Shown: positions 33,645 to 43,333 of the stretch, piece after piece | Position numbering within the stretch: position 1 is the first letter of the stretch | Layout: every line of letters starts with the position of its first letter | Source: an uncultured Tidjanibacter sp. | GTDB lineage: Bacteria > Bacteroidota > Bacteroidia > Bacteroidales > Rikenellaceae | Direction of reading: 5' to 3' | Length of the DNA: 64,000 nucleotides | NCBI GenBank assembly: GCA_944326085.1 | Contig: CALVCL010000001.1 | Location: 186,001 to 250,000, forward strand | The notes under the pieces: generated by a model | Databases searched by the model: none | What the model was told of the DNA's origin: nothing | Seen by the model: the letters and a program-made list of their open reading frames with translations, nothing else | Made by a program: the position numbers and the translations under genes

Positions 33645-35873
33645 ATGTTGTACAATGAGACGAAAAAGGTCATTCCGTTGGGGGATGACCGCGAGATTGA
33701 AATCTCGACCGGCAAACTTGCCAAGCAGGCTGACGGTGCCGTTGTGGTGAAGCAGGGCGATACTATGCTTCTGGCTACAGTAGTGGCAGCCAAGGACGCA
33801 AAACCCGAAACGGACTTCATGCCCCTTTCGGTTGAATACAAGGAAAAATATGCTGCCGCAGGCCGTTTCCCCGGAGGCTTCCTGAAAAGGGAGGCTCGTC
33901 CGTCGGACAGCGAAATACTCGTGGCGAGACTCATCGACAGGGCACTCCGCCCGCTCTTCCCGTCGGATTTCCACGCAGAGGTATTTGTTACGGTGAATCT
34001 TATATCGGCAGACAAGGATATACAACCCGATGCTCTTGCAGGTCTGGCTGCTTCGGCTGCACTCGCCGTTTCTGACATACCTTTCGGAGGTCCTATCTCC
34101 GAGGTGCGAGTGTCGCGTATCGACGGCAAATTCGTGATTAACCCGACATTCAGCGAAAACGAGCGCGCCGATATCGATATCATGGTCGGTGCGACAATAG
34201 ACAATATCCTCATGGTAGAGGGTGAGATGAACGAGGTGAGTGAAGCGGATATGCTCGAAGCCATCAAGTTCGCTCACGAGGAAATAAAGAAGCAGTGCGC
34301 CGTTCAGATAGAGCTTATGAAGGAGCTCGGCAAGGACGTGAAGCGTACATACTGCCACGAGACCAATGACGAGGAACTTCGCCAGCTCGTAATCAAGGAG
34401 ACATACGACAAGGTCTACCACGTGGCTACCAATGCCTCCAGCAAGCACGAACGTTCCGACAAGTTCGACGAAATAGAGGCTGAATTCTGCAGCCGTTTCA
34501 CCGAAGAGGAACTGGTCGAAAAACTTCCACTCATCAAGCGTTATTTCCATGATGACGTACTCAAGAAGGCAATGCGCAGGATGATACTTGATGAGGGCAA
34601 GCGTCTCGATGGCCGTCGTACGGACGAGATACGTCCTATCTGGTGCGAGGTAGGCTGCCTGCCTGCAGCACACGGTTCGGCTATCTTTACACGTGGTGAA
34701 ACACAGTCGCTCTCTACAGTGACGCTCGGTACCAAACTCGATGAAAAGCAGGTAGACCAGGTACTCGTTCAGGGGACCGAACAGTTTGTTCTCCACTACA
34801 ACTTCCCGCCGTTCTCGACAGGCGAAGCCAAGGCTTCGCGCGGCCTGTCACGCCGTGAAATAGGACACGGTAACCTCGCATGGAGGGCCCTCAAGCCTAT
34901 GGTGCCCGTTGGAGAGGAGAATCCGTATGCGGTGCGTGTAGTTTCAGATATTCTCGAGTCGAACGGTTCATCCTCTATGGCTACCGTTTGTGCCGGTACT
35001 CTTGCGCTTATGGATTCCGGTCTTAAACTCAAAAAGCCTGTTTCCGGTATTGCAATGGGGCTTATATCCGATGCTGAAACAGGCAAATATGCAATATTGT
35101 CCGATATTCTCGGCGACGAGGATCATTTGGGGGATATGGACTTCAAGGTCGCAGGTACCCGCGACGGTATCACTGCAACACAGATGGATATAAAGGTGGA
35201 CGGACTTTCGTATGAAGTGCTTGCCAAAGCTCTCGAACAGGCTCGCGTAGGCCGTATGCACATCATGGACAAGATTACTGAAACAATTGCCGAGCCGCGC
35301 GCAGACTTCCGTCCGTTCGTGCCGCGTATTGTACAGATTACCATCCCTGGTGACTTTATAGGTGCTGTTATAGGTCCGGGCGGAAAGGTTATTCAGGATA
35401 TTCAGAAGACTACCGGTACTACAATTACCATTACCGAAGACGAGAACAAGGGTGTAGGTGTAGTTGATATATTCGGCGATAATAAGGATGGCATGGATGC
35501 GGCATTGGCGCGCATCAAGGCTATAGTCGCCGTGCCGGAAGTTGGAGAAGTATATACCGGTAAAATACGTTCCATAGTTGCATTTGGTGCTTTTGTGGAG
35601 ATACTGCCCGGTAAGGATGCTCTGCTTCATATCTCGGAGATAGACTACAAACGTTTCGAGACGATGGAGGAGACTGGCCTCAAGGAGGGAGACATGATAG
35701 AGGTGAAACTTATCGGTATGGATCCCAAGACAGGTAAATTGAAACTTTCTCATAAGGCATTGCTGCCCAAACCGGAAGGTTACGAAGAACCAGAGAGACG
35801 CGAAAGACGCGACAAGGGGGAGAAAGGTGAGAAACGTGACAGCAAACATGAAAGACGGGACCACAGAAAATAG
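33645..35873 (+). CDS. pnp: Polynucleotide phosphorylase
   Basis: A 742-residue 3'-5' exoribonuclease and core of RNA degradation. Two RNase PH-like domains are evident ([19 protein letters not shown] near residues 29-47; [19 protein letters not shown] near 344-362), followed by a KH domain ([20 protein letters not shown], about 575-594) and an S1 domain ([30 protein letters not shown], about 628-690). The tail is a 25-residue run of Arg, Lys, Glu and Asp, typical of RNA-binding disordered ends. AGAGGAAATA before the ATG is one of the better ribosome-binding sites in the window. Confidence 0.97.
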   Translation: MLYNETKKVIPLGDDREIEISTGKLAKQADGAVVVKQGDTMLLATVVAAKDAKPETDFMPLSVEYKEKYAAAGRFPGGFLKREARPSDSEILVARLIDRALRPLFPSDFHAEVFVTVNLISADKDIQPDALAGLAASAALAVSDIPFGGPISEVRVSRIDGKFVINPTFSENERADIDIMVGATIDNILMVEGEMNEVSEADMLEAIKFAHEEIKKQCAVQIELMKELGKDVKRTYCHETNDEELRQLVIKETYDKVYHVATNASSKHERSDKFDEIEAEFCSRFTEEELVEKLPLIKRYFHDDVLKKAMRRMILDEGKRLDGRRTDEIRPIWCEVGCLPAAHGSAIFTRGETQSLSTVTLGTKLDEKQVDQVLVQGTEQFVLHYNFPPFSTGEAKASRGLSRREIGHGNLAWRALKPMVPVGEENPYAVRVVSDILESNGSSSMATVCAGTLALMDSGLKLKKPVSGIAMGLISDAETGKYAILSDILGDEDHLGDMDFKVAGTRDGITATQMDIKVDGLSYEVLAKALEQARVGRMHIMDKITETIAEPRADFRPFVPRIVQITIPGDFIGAVIGPGGKVIQDIQKTTGTTITITEDENKGVGVVDIFGDNKDGMDAALARIKAIVAVPEVGEVYTGKIRSIVAFGAFVEILPGKDALLHISEIDYKRFETMEETGLKEGDMIEVKLIGMDPKTGKLKLSHKALLPKPEGYEEPERRERRDKGEKGEKRDSKHERRDHRK

Positions 35874-35898
35874 TGTGGTATAGTTTTTGATTAACTAT

Positions 35899-35943
35899 TA
35901 GGCATGACGGCGTTTGTCCATCGGGACAGCGCCGTCATGCCTA
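35899..35943 (+). terminator. Terminator of rpsO-pnp
   Basis: A 14-bp perfect stem TAGGCATGACGGCG (35899-35912) with its complement (35930-35943), an inner GTCC/GGAC pairing in the loop and an AAATATTG tail lies 26 bases after the pnp stop. Confidence 0.75.
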
Positions 35944-35961
35944 AATATTGTTAGATAAAGT

Positions 35962-35992
35962 TATGCTGAATGGAAATATATTCCTATATTTG
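35962..35992 (+). promoter_or_regulatory. Promoter of the OmpA/TPR lipoprotein gene
   Basis: TATG (35962-35965), 19 bases, then TATATTTG (35985-35992). The leader to the ATG at 36055 would be about 55 bases. Confidence 0.6.
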
Positions 35993-36054
35993 CTTTAACA
36001 TCGTGTAAAAGTGGAAAGATGCTTATATAATAACTCTATTTTAATGTTTGACTT

Positions 36055-37743
36055 ATGAAAAGAATGGTTCAAATGACGCTGGCACTCGCTGCAGCAACGG
36101 TGATGCTGGCCGGATGTAATCCGTACAACCAAATGCAGAAGCACCTCGATGAGGTGGATGCTTATGCTACTCCCGAAGTTCTTGCCCTCAAGGGTCAGAA
36201 CGTAGAGGCTGAAATTACCTACACATTCCCTAAGAAGTATTTCCGTGAAGAAATGATACTCCGTGTAACTCCCGTACTTGTATTCGAAGGCGGGGAGATT
36301 GCCGGTACTCCGAAATATTTCCAGGGCGAGGATGTGAGGGACAACTACACACCCGTATCTTGGAAGGAAGGTGGCGTGTTTACTCAGAACGTTTCGTTCC
36401 CGTATGATGAAAGGGCAGCCATCTCCACCCTTGAACTTCGCGTAGAAGGCCGTACTGCAGACCAGTGCCGCAGCGACAAGTACAAAACTTTTGGTGACTT
36501 CGGTGCTGTACCCGTAGCTCAGGGAGTCAGTGCAGTTCAGAACCTTGCCTATATGCCGTACATGATGCTTATGGATCACAATTACAGCAGGGTTGTAACC
36601 GTTACCGGCGAGGCTGATATTCATTACAATATCAATAGTTCAGTTGTTCGTCAGAACCAGCTTTCTCAGGAGCAGATAGCGCTCTTCGAAGAGTTCATCC
36701 GCGAAAACACTGCTGCAGAGAACGTGGCAATGGGTACTATCTATGCAAAGGGTTATGCGTCGCCTGATGGCCCGGAGAATTTCAACCAGAAACTTTCTGC
36801 TGCACGTAGCCAAAGCGGTGAAAAGGCAATGCAGAACAGCCTGAAGGGTCTTGATGTACAGTATGATGCAGCTGCTTACGGTGAGGACTGGGAAGGTTTC
36901 CGCGAACTCGTAGAGGCTTCCAACATTGCTGACAAGGATCTCATTCTCCAGGTTCTTTCGATGTACGATTCCGCTGCTCGTCGTGAACAGGAAATCAAAA
37001 ATCTTGCATCGGTTTACAGTGAAATCAAGGAAGAGATACTTCCTGCGCTTCGTCGTACCCAGTTTGTCGCTTCGGCTGACGTAACAGGCCGTGACGATGC
37101 AGAAATACTCGCAGCTATCGAAGCTCAGGACGGCACTCTCAGACTTGATGAGATGCTCTATGCTGCAACTCTTGTTGATGACTGTGGCAAGAAGGTTGAG
37201 ATTTACAGCGCAGCTGCCAAGAAGTACAACGATGCTGCTGCTTACAACAATCTCGCGGTTGCATTGGTTATGAACGGTGACATAGACGCTGCAAAAAAGG
37301 CTATCGACAAAGCAGCCAGTCTGAACAGCAACCCTGTTATTGCAAACAACCTCGCAGCTGTCGCAATTGCTCAGGGTGACCTTGAGACTGCCAAGAAGTT
37401 CCTTGCAGGTCTCAACAGCGAAGAGGCTAGGATGAACAAGGGCCTTGTCGCTCTCTACGAAGGTGACTATGTTGCTGCTACCCGTGACCTGAAGGGTTAC
37501 AATCTTGCAGTCGTTGAGGTTCTTAACGGTAACTATGACAACGCAAGAAAGGCTCTCGGTAATTGTGGGTGTGCTGATGCCGAGTACCTTCGTGCTGTTA
37601 TTGCAATGAAGGAAGGTAAAAGCGCAGAAGCTATCGAATATCTCCGCAAGGCTATCGATAAGAAGGAATGCCTCAGGGAGGTTGCAAAATCTGACGTAGA
37701 ATTTGCAAGGCTTTTCGATACTCCTGAGTTCCAGGCTCTCTAA
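36055..37743 (+). CDS. Lipoprotein with OmpA-like and tetratricopeptide repeats
   Basis: A 562-residue exported lipoprotein (lipobox MLAGC, Cys about 22). Residues 40-170 are beta-rich (TYTFPKKYFREEMILRVTPV). Around residues 240-275, IYAKGYASPDGPENFNQKLS followed by ARSQSGEKAM resembles the peptidoglycan-binding OmpA C-terminal domain (GYASPxG, N-x-x-LS-x-x-RA). Residues 390-560 carry about five TPR-like helical pairs (NNLAVALVMNGDIDAAKKAI, NNLAAVAIAQGDLETAKKFL). Codon use is strongly biased towards frequent codons, which suggests high expression. It looks like an abundant cell-envelope scaffold linking peptidoglycan to other proteins; the exact role is unknown. Confidence 0.8.
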   Translation: MKRMVQMTLALAAATVMLAGCNPYNQMQKHLDEVDAYATPEVLALKGQNVEAEITYTFPKKYFREEMILRVTPVLVFEGGEIAGTPKYFQGEDVRDNYTPVSWKEGGVFTQNVSFPYDERAAISTLELRVEGRTADQCRSDKYKTFGDFGAVPVAQGVSAVQNLAYMPYMMLMDHNYSRVVTVTGEADIHYNINSSVVRQNQLSQEQIALFEEFIRENTAAENVAMGTIYAKGYASPDGPENFNQKLSAARSQSGEKAMQNSLKGLDVQYDAAAYGEDWEGFRELVEASNIADKDLILQVLSMYDSAARREQEIKNLASVYSEIKEEILPALRRTQFVASADVTGRDDAEILAAIEAQDGTLRLDEMLYAATLVDDCGKKVEIYSAAAKKYNDAAAYNNLAVALVMNGDIDAAKKAIDKAASLNSNPVIANNLAAVAIAQGDLETAKKFLAGLNSEEARMNKGLVALYEGDYVAATRDLKGYNLAVVEVLNGNYDNARKALGNCGCADAEYLRAVIAMKEGKSAEAIEYLRKAIDKKECLREVAKSDVEFARLFDTPEFQAL

Positions 37744-37765
37744 TCTTTAAAAAGCTAAGTTAAAG

Positions 37766-37805
37766 ACGGCGGCGCAGTCATACTGCGCCGCCGTTCTGTT
37801 TTGTC
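37766..37805 (+). terminator. Terminator of the OmpA/TPR lipoprotein gene
   Basis: A 13-bp perfect GC-rich stem ACGGCGGCGCAGT (37766-37778 with 37782-37794), a CAT loop, then TCTGTTTTGTC. Confidence 0.9.
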
Positions 37806-37862
37806 TTTGTCTGGAGGACATTAATGGATGCAGACATATGGTGGACGATATGTCTTTTTCAA

Positions 37863-37870
37863 TATCTTTG
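37863..37870 (+). promoter_or_regulatory. -7 box before the SGNH-MBOAT-PAP2 cassette
   Basis: TATCTTTG lies 26 bases before the SGNH gene ATG, with a weak TATG at 37837-37840 as the possible -33 element (spacing 22). Confidence 0.45.
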
Positions 37871-37895
37871 TGGATTGTAATTTTTATATTCCATT

Positions 37896-39581
37896 ATGTC
37901 AGAGCATCGAGATTATACAAGGAGTAGTTTCCATATTGCCTTGCTTGTAATCGTTTTCTTGGTCTGTGTATCGTTCGTGCCAGGGTTTAGGGTTATGGGC
38001 ATTACGGTCAAGAGGGCTAATATACTGTCTGACGTGTTTGCATTTCAGGATGAACGCATAGTGCCGTTGTCAGATGTAAGTGTGCTTGATACGTCGTTTC
38101 TCGCGGCTTATAAACCGGTGGAAGAGGCTATTCCTGAAGCAGGACATGTATATCAGACATCTGTTGCAGCATATGAGCCGGAGACTACGTCAAAGTTTAA
38201 AGGGTTGTCGGTCCCGCATATAGAGAATAGCGATATAGTACAGATAGCGGATTACAGTCCTGACGGACAAATGATGGCAGCGTTTTATCACGCATTGGCA
38301 TATGAGGCTGATGAGCGTGTGGTGCGTGTTGCCGTGCTCGGCGATTCTTTCATTGAAGCTGATATAATAACGGCCGATATGCGCGAACAACTGCAAATGG
38401 AATATGGCGGCAGCGGTGTAGGGTTCGTGCCGTTTTCAACCCCATTGTCGAAATACAGGGGGACGGTTACACATAACCATCGTGGGTGGACCAACTACAA
38501 TCTCATAAAGTATAAAACAGTTCCTGAGGAATACAGTAAATGGTTCATGGTGTCTGGCATGTTGTCGATACCATCCGAGGGGGCTACTACGGAATATAAA
38601 GGAGTACAGTTCCGCAAGCGTATTGAGAAGACCAATACGGCATCGCTGTTTTTCGTGAGTAGAGGTGAGACAGTACTCGATGTAGTTTTGAATGAAGGTG
38701 AGCACAAATGTTATGCACCTGCTCCGAGTGACAGCATGCAGTGCATATCCATGGAAATGGACGGTATAGAATCGCTGTGTTTGGAGTTGAAAGACATAGA
38801 AGGTTTTATCGGGTATGGTGCAGTACTGGAAGATACCGTCGGAGTGAGTGTGCATAATTTTTCGGTACGCAGCAACAGCGGACTTGCACTTATGGCTACC
38901 GACAGGGATATAAACCGTGAGTTCGACGGTTTCATGAAATATGACATGGTGATCCTGCAGTACGGGTTAAATGCCATGGCTGCTGATGTGATGGATTATG
39001 GATATTACGGCCGTCAGTTGGTGCGTATCATCAATTATATCAAGGAGTGTTTTCCCTGCAGTGCGATAGTGGTTATGAGCGTGGGCGATCGCAGTACCAT
39101 GCAGAACGGGGTGGCGGTGACTATGCCTGCCGTGAAGGCCATGCTCCGTACTCAGGAGGAAGCGGCCAAAGCCTGCGGAGTCGGGTTCTGGAATACATAC
39201 GAGGCCATGGGCGGTGACAATTCTATGCCCGAGTTCGTAAAACGCAATTGGGCAGCAAAGGATTATACGCACATAGGCTATTCTGGGGGCAAGTATATTG
39301 CCAGCCAGTTTGTGACATTTATCAAGGCAGCGGTGGAGAGTGTCATTATGCAGGATGAGGAACGGCTCGCTATGGAGGCGGCATTTGAGGCTGAGGAACG
39401 TCGGCATAAGGCAGCCCATGTGATGGGCAAGGGAATACTGTCTATCGACAGCCTTGCGGCAGATATTGAAGCGGCATCTGGCGGAAGGTTCAGGATGGAA
39501 ATGTACAATGACGGAGAAGCAGCGGTAACTGACAGTATGGCATCAGGTGCTGCCACGGCTGGTCGGCAGGAGAATATATAA
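37896..39581 (+). CDS. Membrane-anchored SGNH-type esterase/acyltransferase partner
   Basis: A 561-residue protein with one N-terminal membrane helix (residues 13-32, IALLVIVFLVCVSFVPGF) and a large periplasmic part. The catalytic residues of the SGNH fold are present: GDSF at 149-152 (nucleophile Ser151), a QYGLNAMA block near 350 and DYTH at 456-459 (Asp and His of the triad). The C-terminal 90 residues are Ala/Glu-rich and probably helical. The gene is 15 bases upstream of an MBOAT acyltransferase, so the pair matches PatA/PatB- or AlgI/AlgJ-like machines that move acetyl groups across the membrane onto a glycan. The acceptor is unknown. Confidence 0.82.
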   Translation: MSEHRDYTRSSFHIALLVIVFLVCVSFVPGFRVMGITVKRANILSDVFAFQDERIVPLSDVSVLDTSFLAAYKPVEEAIPEAGHVYQTSVAAYEPETTSKFKGLSVPHIENSDIVQIADYSPDGQMMAAFYHALAYEADERVVRVAVLGDSFIEADIITADMREQLQMEYGGSGVGFVPFSTPLSKYRGTVTHNHRGWTNYNLIKYKTVPEEYSKWFMVSGMLSIPSEGATTEYKGVQFRKRIEKTNTASLFFVSRGETVLDVVLNEGEHKCYAPAPSDSMQCISMEMDGIESLCLELKDIEGFIGYGAVLEDTVGVSVHNFSVRSNSGLALMATDRDINREFDGFMKYDMVILQYGLNAMAADVMDYGYYGRQLVRIINYIKECFPCSAIVVMSVGDRSTMQNGVAVTMPAVKAMLRTQEEAAKACGVGFWNTYEAMGGDNSMPEFVKRNWAAKDYTHIGYSGGKYIASQFVTFIKAAVESVIMQDEERLAMEAAFEAEERRHKAAHVMGKGILSIDSLAADIEAASGGRFRMEMYNDGEAAVTDSMASGAATAGRQENI

Positions 39582-39596
39582 ACCATTACGACAGGT

Positions 39597-41096
39597 ATGG
39601 ACGATATATCCCGAATAACAGGCGCGATAGGCGAGTTGCTGAAGTACGACCCTGCCAGCCCGATGATATTCAGCAGCGGGATATTCTTATTCCTGTTTGC
39701 TGCGTTTTCATTTTTTTATGGCTTCATGCGGCGTACGCCGATGCTTCGCATGGTGTATGTTTCGTTGTTCTCGGTATATTTCTATTACAAGACGGGCGGT
39801 ATGTATTTCATGCTGCTCATCCTTGTGTCGGTGACCGACTTCATCATCGCGCGCCTGCTGGCGCGTACGGATGTCAGACTTTACCGTCGGGGACTTGTGG
39901 CATTGAGTGTGTTGATAAATCTGGGTATGCTCGCATACTTCAAATATACCAATCTCTTTATCGGCATGTTCAATGATATCATGGGCAGAAATATATTGGA
40001 TTTCCAGAATATATTTCTACCGGTCGGAATATCGTTCTTCGTGTTCCAGTCGTTGAGTTATACTATAGACGTGTACAGACGTCAGCTCCAGCCGCTGACA
40101 TGCTGGCTTGATTATTTCTTCTATCTGTCATTTTTCCCGCAGCTTGTGGCAGGCCCTATTGTACGTGCACGTGACTTCATACCGCAGATACGGCAAAACC
40201 CGCTGGTGGTAACGCACGAGATGTTTGGCAGGGGAGTGTTTCTTATTATGGTCGGATTGGTCAAGAAGGCAATCATATCGGACTATATAAGTGTCAATTT
40301 TGTAGACAGGATTTTCGATAACCCTATGCTGTACAGCGGTTTCGAAAATCTTATGGGAGTGTACGGATATGCTCTGCAGATATATTGTGACTTTTCGGGA
40401 TACTCCGATATGGCGATAGGTATAGCGTTGTTGCTCGGTTTCCGGTTTCCGAAGAACTTTGATGCTCCATACAAGTCGGCTACGATAACGGAATTTTGGC
40501 GCCGCTGGCACATATCGCTGTCAACGTGGCTGAAGGATTATCTCTACATATCGCTCGGAGGTAACCGCAGGGGTCGTCTGCGTACATATCTGAACTTGAT
40601 AATCACGATGTTGCTCGGAGGTTTGTGGCATGGTGCAGCATTGCGTTTCGTCTTGTGGGGCGGTTTTCACGGTGTGCTGTTGGCACTGCACAAATTAATG
40701 ATGGGTGTTTTCCCGCGTATGAAAGCCGTAGGAACCGGCATGAAGCGCGGATGGCGTATAGCAGGAATTGTAGTGACTTTCCATCTGGTATGTCTGGGCT
40801 GGATATTTTTCCGTGCACGTGACGTGTCGACAGGTCTGGAGATTATAGAACAGGTGTTTACTAATCTCGATTGGTCGCTCGTGCCGAGTATCATAACGGG
40901 CTACTGGGAGATATTCGTCATTATGTTGGCAGGATATGTGGCACACTTCATGCCTCAGCGCGTGCAGGACCGTGCGTGTGCTGCCGTGACGCGTAATCCA
41001 ATAGCGGTCAATGCCCTGCTTATGGCGTTGATAATATGGGCCGTGATGCAGGTGAAGTCGGCCGACATACAGCCGTTTATCTATTTCCAATTCTGA
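39597..41096 (+). CDS. MBOAT-family O-acyltransferase (AlgI/DltB/PatA type)
   Basis: A 499-residue protein of about eleven membrane segments. The MBOAT signature holds both functional His residues: RRWHISLSTWLKDYLYI (His305) and GGLWHGAALRFVLWGGFHG (His345). The preceding FLPVGISFFVFQSLSYTID and QLVAGPIVRARDF segments are shared with AlgI and DltB. It is expected to bring an acyl (likely acetyl) group from the cytoplasm to the periplasmic SGNH partner encoded immediately upstream. Target candidates are peptidoglycan, capsule or another exopolysaccharide, and none can be chosen. Confidence 0.92.
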   Translation: MDDISRITGAIGELLKYDPASPMIFSSGIFLFLFAAFSFFYGFMRRTPMLRMVYVSLFSVYFYYKTGGMYFMLLILVSVTDFIIARLLARTDVRLYRRGLVALSVLINLGMLAYFKYTNLFIGMFNDIMGRNILDFQNIFLPVGISFFVFQSLSYTIDVYRRQLQPLTCWLDYFFYLSFFPQLVAGPIVRARDFIPQIRQNPLVVTHEMFGRGVFLIMVGLVKKAIISDYISVNFVDRIFDNPMLYSGFENLMGVYGYALQIYCDFSGYSDMAIGIALLLGFRFPKNFDAPYKSATITEFWRRWHISLSTWLKDYLYISLGGNRRGRLRTYLNLIITMLLGGLWHGAALRFVLWGGFHGVLLALHKLMMGVFPRMKAVGTGMKRGWRIAGIVVTFHLVCLGWIFFRARDVSTGLEIIEQVFTNLDWSLVPSIITGYWEIFVIMLAGYVAHFMPQRVQDRACAAVTRNPIAVNALLMALIIWAVMQVKSADIQPFIYFQF

Positions 41097-41127
41097 TATA
41101 ACGTAGAACAAGCTAATCCATAAATAT

Positions 41128-41736
41128 ATGAATGAACTGGACAGGAGCCTGATGCTCGCACTCAACTTTGACGGCGGAAGCTTTATGGATGCCATAATGT
41201 GGTTCGCCTCCGGAATACCGAACTGGATACCGTTGTACCTTTTGGTGCTGTATCTGTTTTGGCGCAACTATGGATGGAAGTATATGCTTTGGGCCCTGTT
41301 GTTCGTAGGGGCGGGTGTCGGAATATGTGACCAGATATGCAACCTGTTTAAAGACAATGTCCCGTATCTGCGTCCGACACATACCGAAAGCCTTTTGCCC
41401 TATTTGCATACCGTGAACGATTACTATGGAGGACTTATGGGGACCGTGTCGGGACACGCTTCGACAAGCTTTTGCGTATTTCTCTTTACTTCGCTGGCCA
41501 TGCATCGCAAATGGTTCACATGGATGATGCTCGTGTATATGCTTCTGACCACATATTCGCGTATATATCTCGGCGTACATTTCCCGTTCCAGATATTGTT
41601 CGGGTTGATACTCGGCATGGTTGTGTCGCTCCTGATGTGGTACATATTCTCCAAGCTGAATGATCGATATCATTGGGCTGTGCCGCGAACAAATGCTGAT
41701 ATCGGTGTGGGAGAGAGCAGCGGCACGGGACACTAA
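41128..41736 (+). CDS. PAP2-family phosphatase, membrane
   Basis: A 202-residue protein with about five membrane segments. The three phosphatase motifs are KDNVPYLRP (Lys75, Arg82), SGHAS (His110) and [12 protein letters not shown] (Arg145, His151). In the third motif the usual final Asp (H-x-x-x-D), which orients the nucleophile His, is replaced by Gln155. Usual roles are undecaprenyl diphosphate recycling, lipid A dephosphorylation or phosphatidate hydrolysis. It follows the MBOAT gene by 31 bases, which fits work on an envelope lipid-linked intermediate. Activity may be reduced or altered if the Asp is essential. Confidence 0.85.
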   Translation: MNELDRSLMLALNFDGGSFMDAIMWFASGIPNWIPLYLLVLYLFWRNYGWKYMLWALLFVGAGVGICDQICNLFKDNVPYLRPTHTESLLPYLHTVNDYYGGLMGTVSGHASTSFCVFLFTSLAMHRKWFTWMMLVYMLLTTYSRIYLGVHFPFQILFGLILGMVVSLLMWYIFSKLNDRYHWAVPRTNADIGVGESSGTGH

Positions 41737-41765
41737 AAATGACGGATAAGAGTTATCTTTGCAAT

Positions 41766-42779
41766 ATGGCAATCGACAGGGATATGAGAAACATGGAGAG
41801 CGATGCGGAGTTTGAGAACCGTATACGCCCTCAGGAACTCGACAGTTTTCGCGGGCAGGACAAAGTGGCGGAAAATCTTCGGGTGTTTATACGTGCGGCA
41901 CTGATGCGTGGCGATTCGCTCGACCATGTATTGCTGCATGGTCCTCCTGGTCTCGGCAAGACCACTCTCGCAAACATCATCGCAAATGAGATGGGGTCGA
42001 CACTCCGTGTGACGAGCGGGCCTGTTTTGGACAAGCCTGGCGACCTCGCGGGACTGCTTACCAATCTCAATGCCGGTGATGTGCTTTTCATAGACGAGAT
42101 ACACCGTCTCAGTCCGATAGTGGAGGAATATCTCTATTCGGCCATGGAGGACTACAAGATAGACATAGTGCTTGACAAGGGGCCTTCGGCAAGGTCGATA
42201 CAGCTGGAACTGAATCCGTTCACACTCATCGGTGCGACGACCCGAAGCGGTTTGCTGACTTCTCCGCTGCGTGCGCGTTTCGGTATACAGTGCCATCTCG
42301 AATATTACGATGCACCTGTGTTGGCGGGTATAGTTCGCCGTTCTGCTGGCATTCTGGGCATAGCCATAAAAGACGAGGCTGCGCAGGAGATAGCAATGCG
42401 AAGCAGGGGTACGCCACGTATTGCCAACTCGTTGCTGCGGCGTGTACGCGATTTCGCAATGGTTATGGGCAACGGGTCGATAGACCTTCCTATAACGAGA
42501 ACGGCGCTTCAGGCGCTCGATATAGATTCGCGCGGATTGGACCAGATGGACAACAAGATACTGTCGACAATCATTCACAAGTTCGGAGGCGGCCCTGTTG
42601 GATTGAATACGATAGCCACTGCCGTAAGCGAGGACGCCGGTACCATTGAGGAGGTATATGAACCGTTTTTGATTAAAGAAGGATTTCTTAAGCGTACCCC
42701 ACGTGGCAGGGAGGTTACATCGCTTGCCTATTCGCATCTTGGGGTGACTCCTTTGTCGGAGGAGGGAACTCTGTTCTGA
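41766..42779 (+). CDS. ruvB: Holliday junction branch-migration ATPase RuvB
   Basis: A 337-residue AAA+ helicase motor. Walker A is [12 protein letters not shown] near residues 54-65, Walker B is [10 protein letters not shown] and sensor 1 is [17 protein letters not shown], followed by the C-terminal winged helix ([20 protein letters not shown]). No ruvA or ruvC is adjacent. An upstream ATG at 41739, three bases after the PAP2 stop, would add nine residues (MTDKSYLCN). A TATCTTTG box at 41754-41761 overlaps that extension, so the ATG at 41766 is favoured; ATGs at 41784 and 41793 are also possible. Confidence 0.93.
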   Translation: MAIDRDMRNMESDAEFENRIRPQELDSFRGQDKVAENLRVFIRAALMRGDSLDHVLLHGPPGLGKTTLANIIANEMGSTLRVTSGPVLDKPGDLAGLLTNLNAGDVLFIDEIHRLSPIVEEYLYSAMEDYKIDIVLDKGPSARSIQLELNPFTLIGATTRSGLLTSPLRARFGIQCHLEYYDAPVLAGIVRRSAGILGIAIKDEAAQEIAMRSRGTPRIANSLLRRVRDFAMVMGNGSIDLPITRTALQALDIDSRGLDQMDNKILSTIIHKFGGGPVGLNTIATAVSEDAGTIEEVYEPFLIKEGFLKRTPRGREVTSLAYSHLGVTPLSEEGTLF

Positions 42780-42794
42780 TGACTGCATGATATG

Positions 42795-42830
42795 AATATA
42801 TGCACCATTTACGAGGTGCATATATTTTTT
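42795..42830 (+). terminator. Terminator of ruvB
   Basis: AATATATGCACC (42795-42806) pairs with GGTGCATATATT (42815-42826), eight-base loop, then a T-run to 42830. Confidence 0.85.
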
Positions 42831-43085
42831 GTGCCTGCATAGTATCTCGCAATATTCATTTAGTGGATGTGCAAGTGTACTATTTGAATTTTTGTTGTGA
42901 CTCTGACAATGACGAGAGTATTTTGCCGGAGTGTGTGGAAGAGTTGTAATTAGGGTAGCAGCGTGTATTATATACGGAGCATTGTTGGGCTATACAATGA
43001 TAAGCTAATAGATAATTATATGCAGACTGCAATAAAATGTTGTATATATATTTATAAATTGCCTGTAAAGTTAAAAAATCGCATG
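42831..43085. other. AT-rich non-coding stretch, nothing assigned
   Basis: No convincing open frame, tRNA or repeat is visible. The sequence grows AT-rich towards the promoter at 43087. Confidence 0.4.
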
Positions 43086-43086
43086 T

Positions 43087-43117
43087 TTTGTATTTTGTAG
43101 AAATTCAGCTACATTTG
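43087..43117 (+). promoter_or_regulatory. Promoter of a putative small RNA
   Basis: TTTG (43087-43090), 19 bases, then TACATTTG (43110-43117), an exact consensus match. No open reading frame starts downstream before the terminator at 43232. Confidence 0.7.
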
Positions 43118-43122
43118 CTTGT

Positions 43123-43262
43123 ACCAATACATTATTACATCATCTCTTTTTGAATAATTCTTGCTGTTTTAGGGAGCGTGGAATACATGTTTGGTTAACT
43201 GTAAGTTTGTTGTAGATAAATGAGATGATTGAAAGGGCGTATCCGTGGTGGACACGCCCTTT
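43123..43262 (+). ncRNA. Putative small RNA, about 140 nt, between ruvB and the DAHP synthase gene
   Basis: A consensus promoter and an intrinsic terminator bracket a stretch without coding potential. The RNA can close an 8-bp stem ATCATCTC (43139-43146) with GAGATGAT (43222-43229), enclosing about 75 mostly unpaired bases, then the terminator hairpin. A long closing stem around a large internal bubble is reminiscent of 6S-type RNAs and of conserved Bacteroidales small RNAs defined by the same promoter and terminator logic, but I cannot assign a family. An attenuator for the downstream gene is an alternative; that gene, however, has its own -7 box at 43303. Confidence 0.5.
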
Positions 43263-43265
43263 TAT
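43232..43265 (+). terminator. Terminator of the putative small RNA
   Basis: AAAGGGCGT (43232-43240) pairs with ACGCCCTTT (43254-43262) and is followed by T and A residues. Confidence 0.75.
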
Positions 43266-43302
43266 GTTGTGTGTCAGGTGTGTTTTTCCCCTTCTTTATA
43301 TT

Positions 43303-43310
43303 TACCTTTG
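43303..43310 (+). promoter_or_regulatory. -7 box of the DAHP synthase gene
   Basis: TACCTTTG lies 24 bases before the ATG at 43334. The -33 region (GTGTTT) is weak. Confidence 0.5.
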
Positions 43311-43333
43311 CAACGGATTAATCTATTTTGTTT

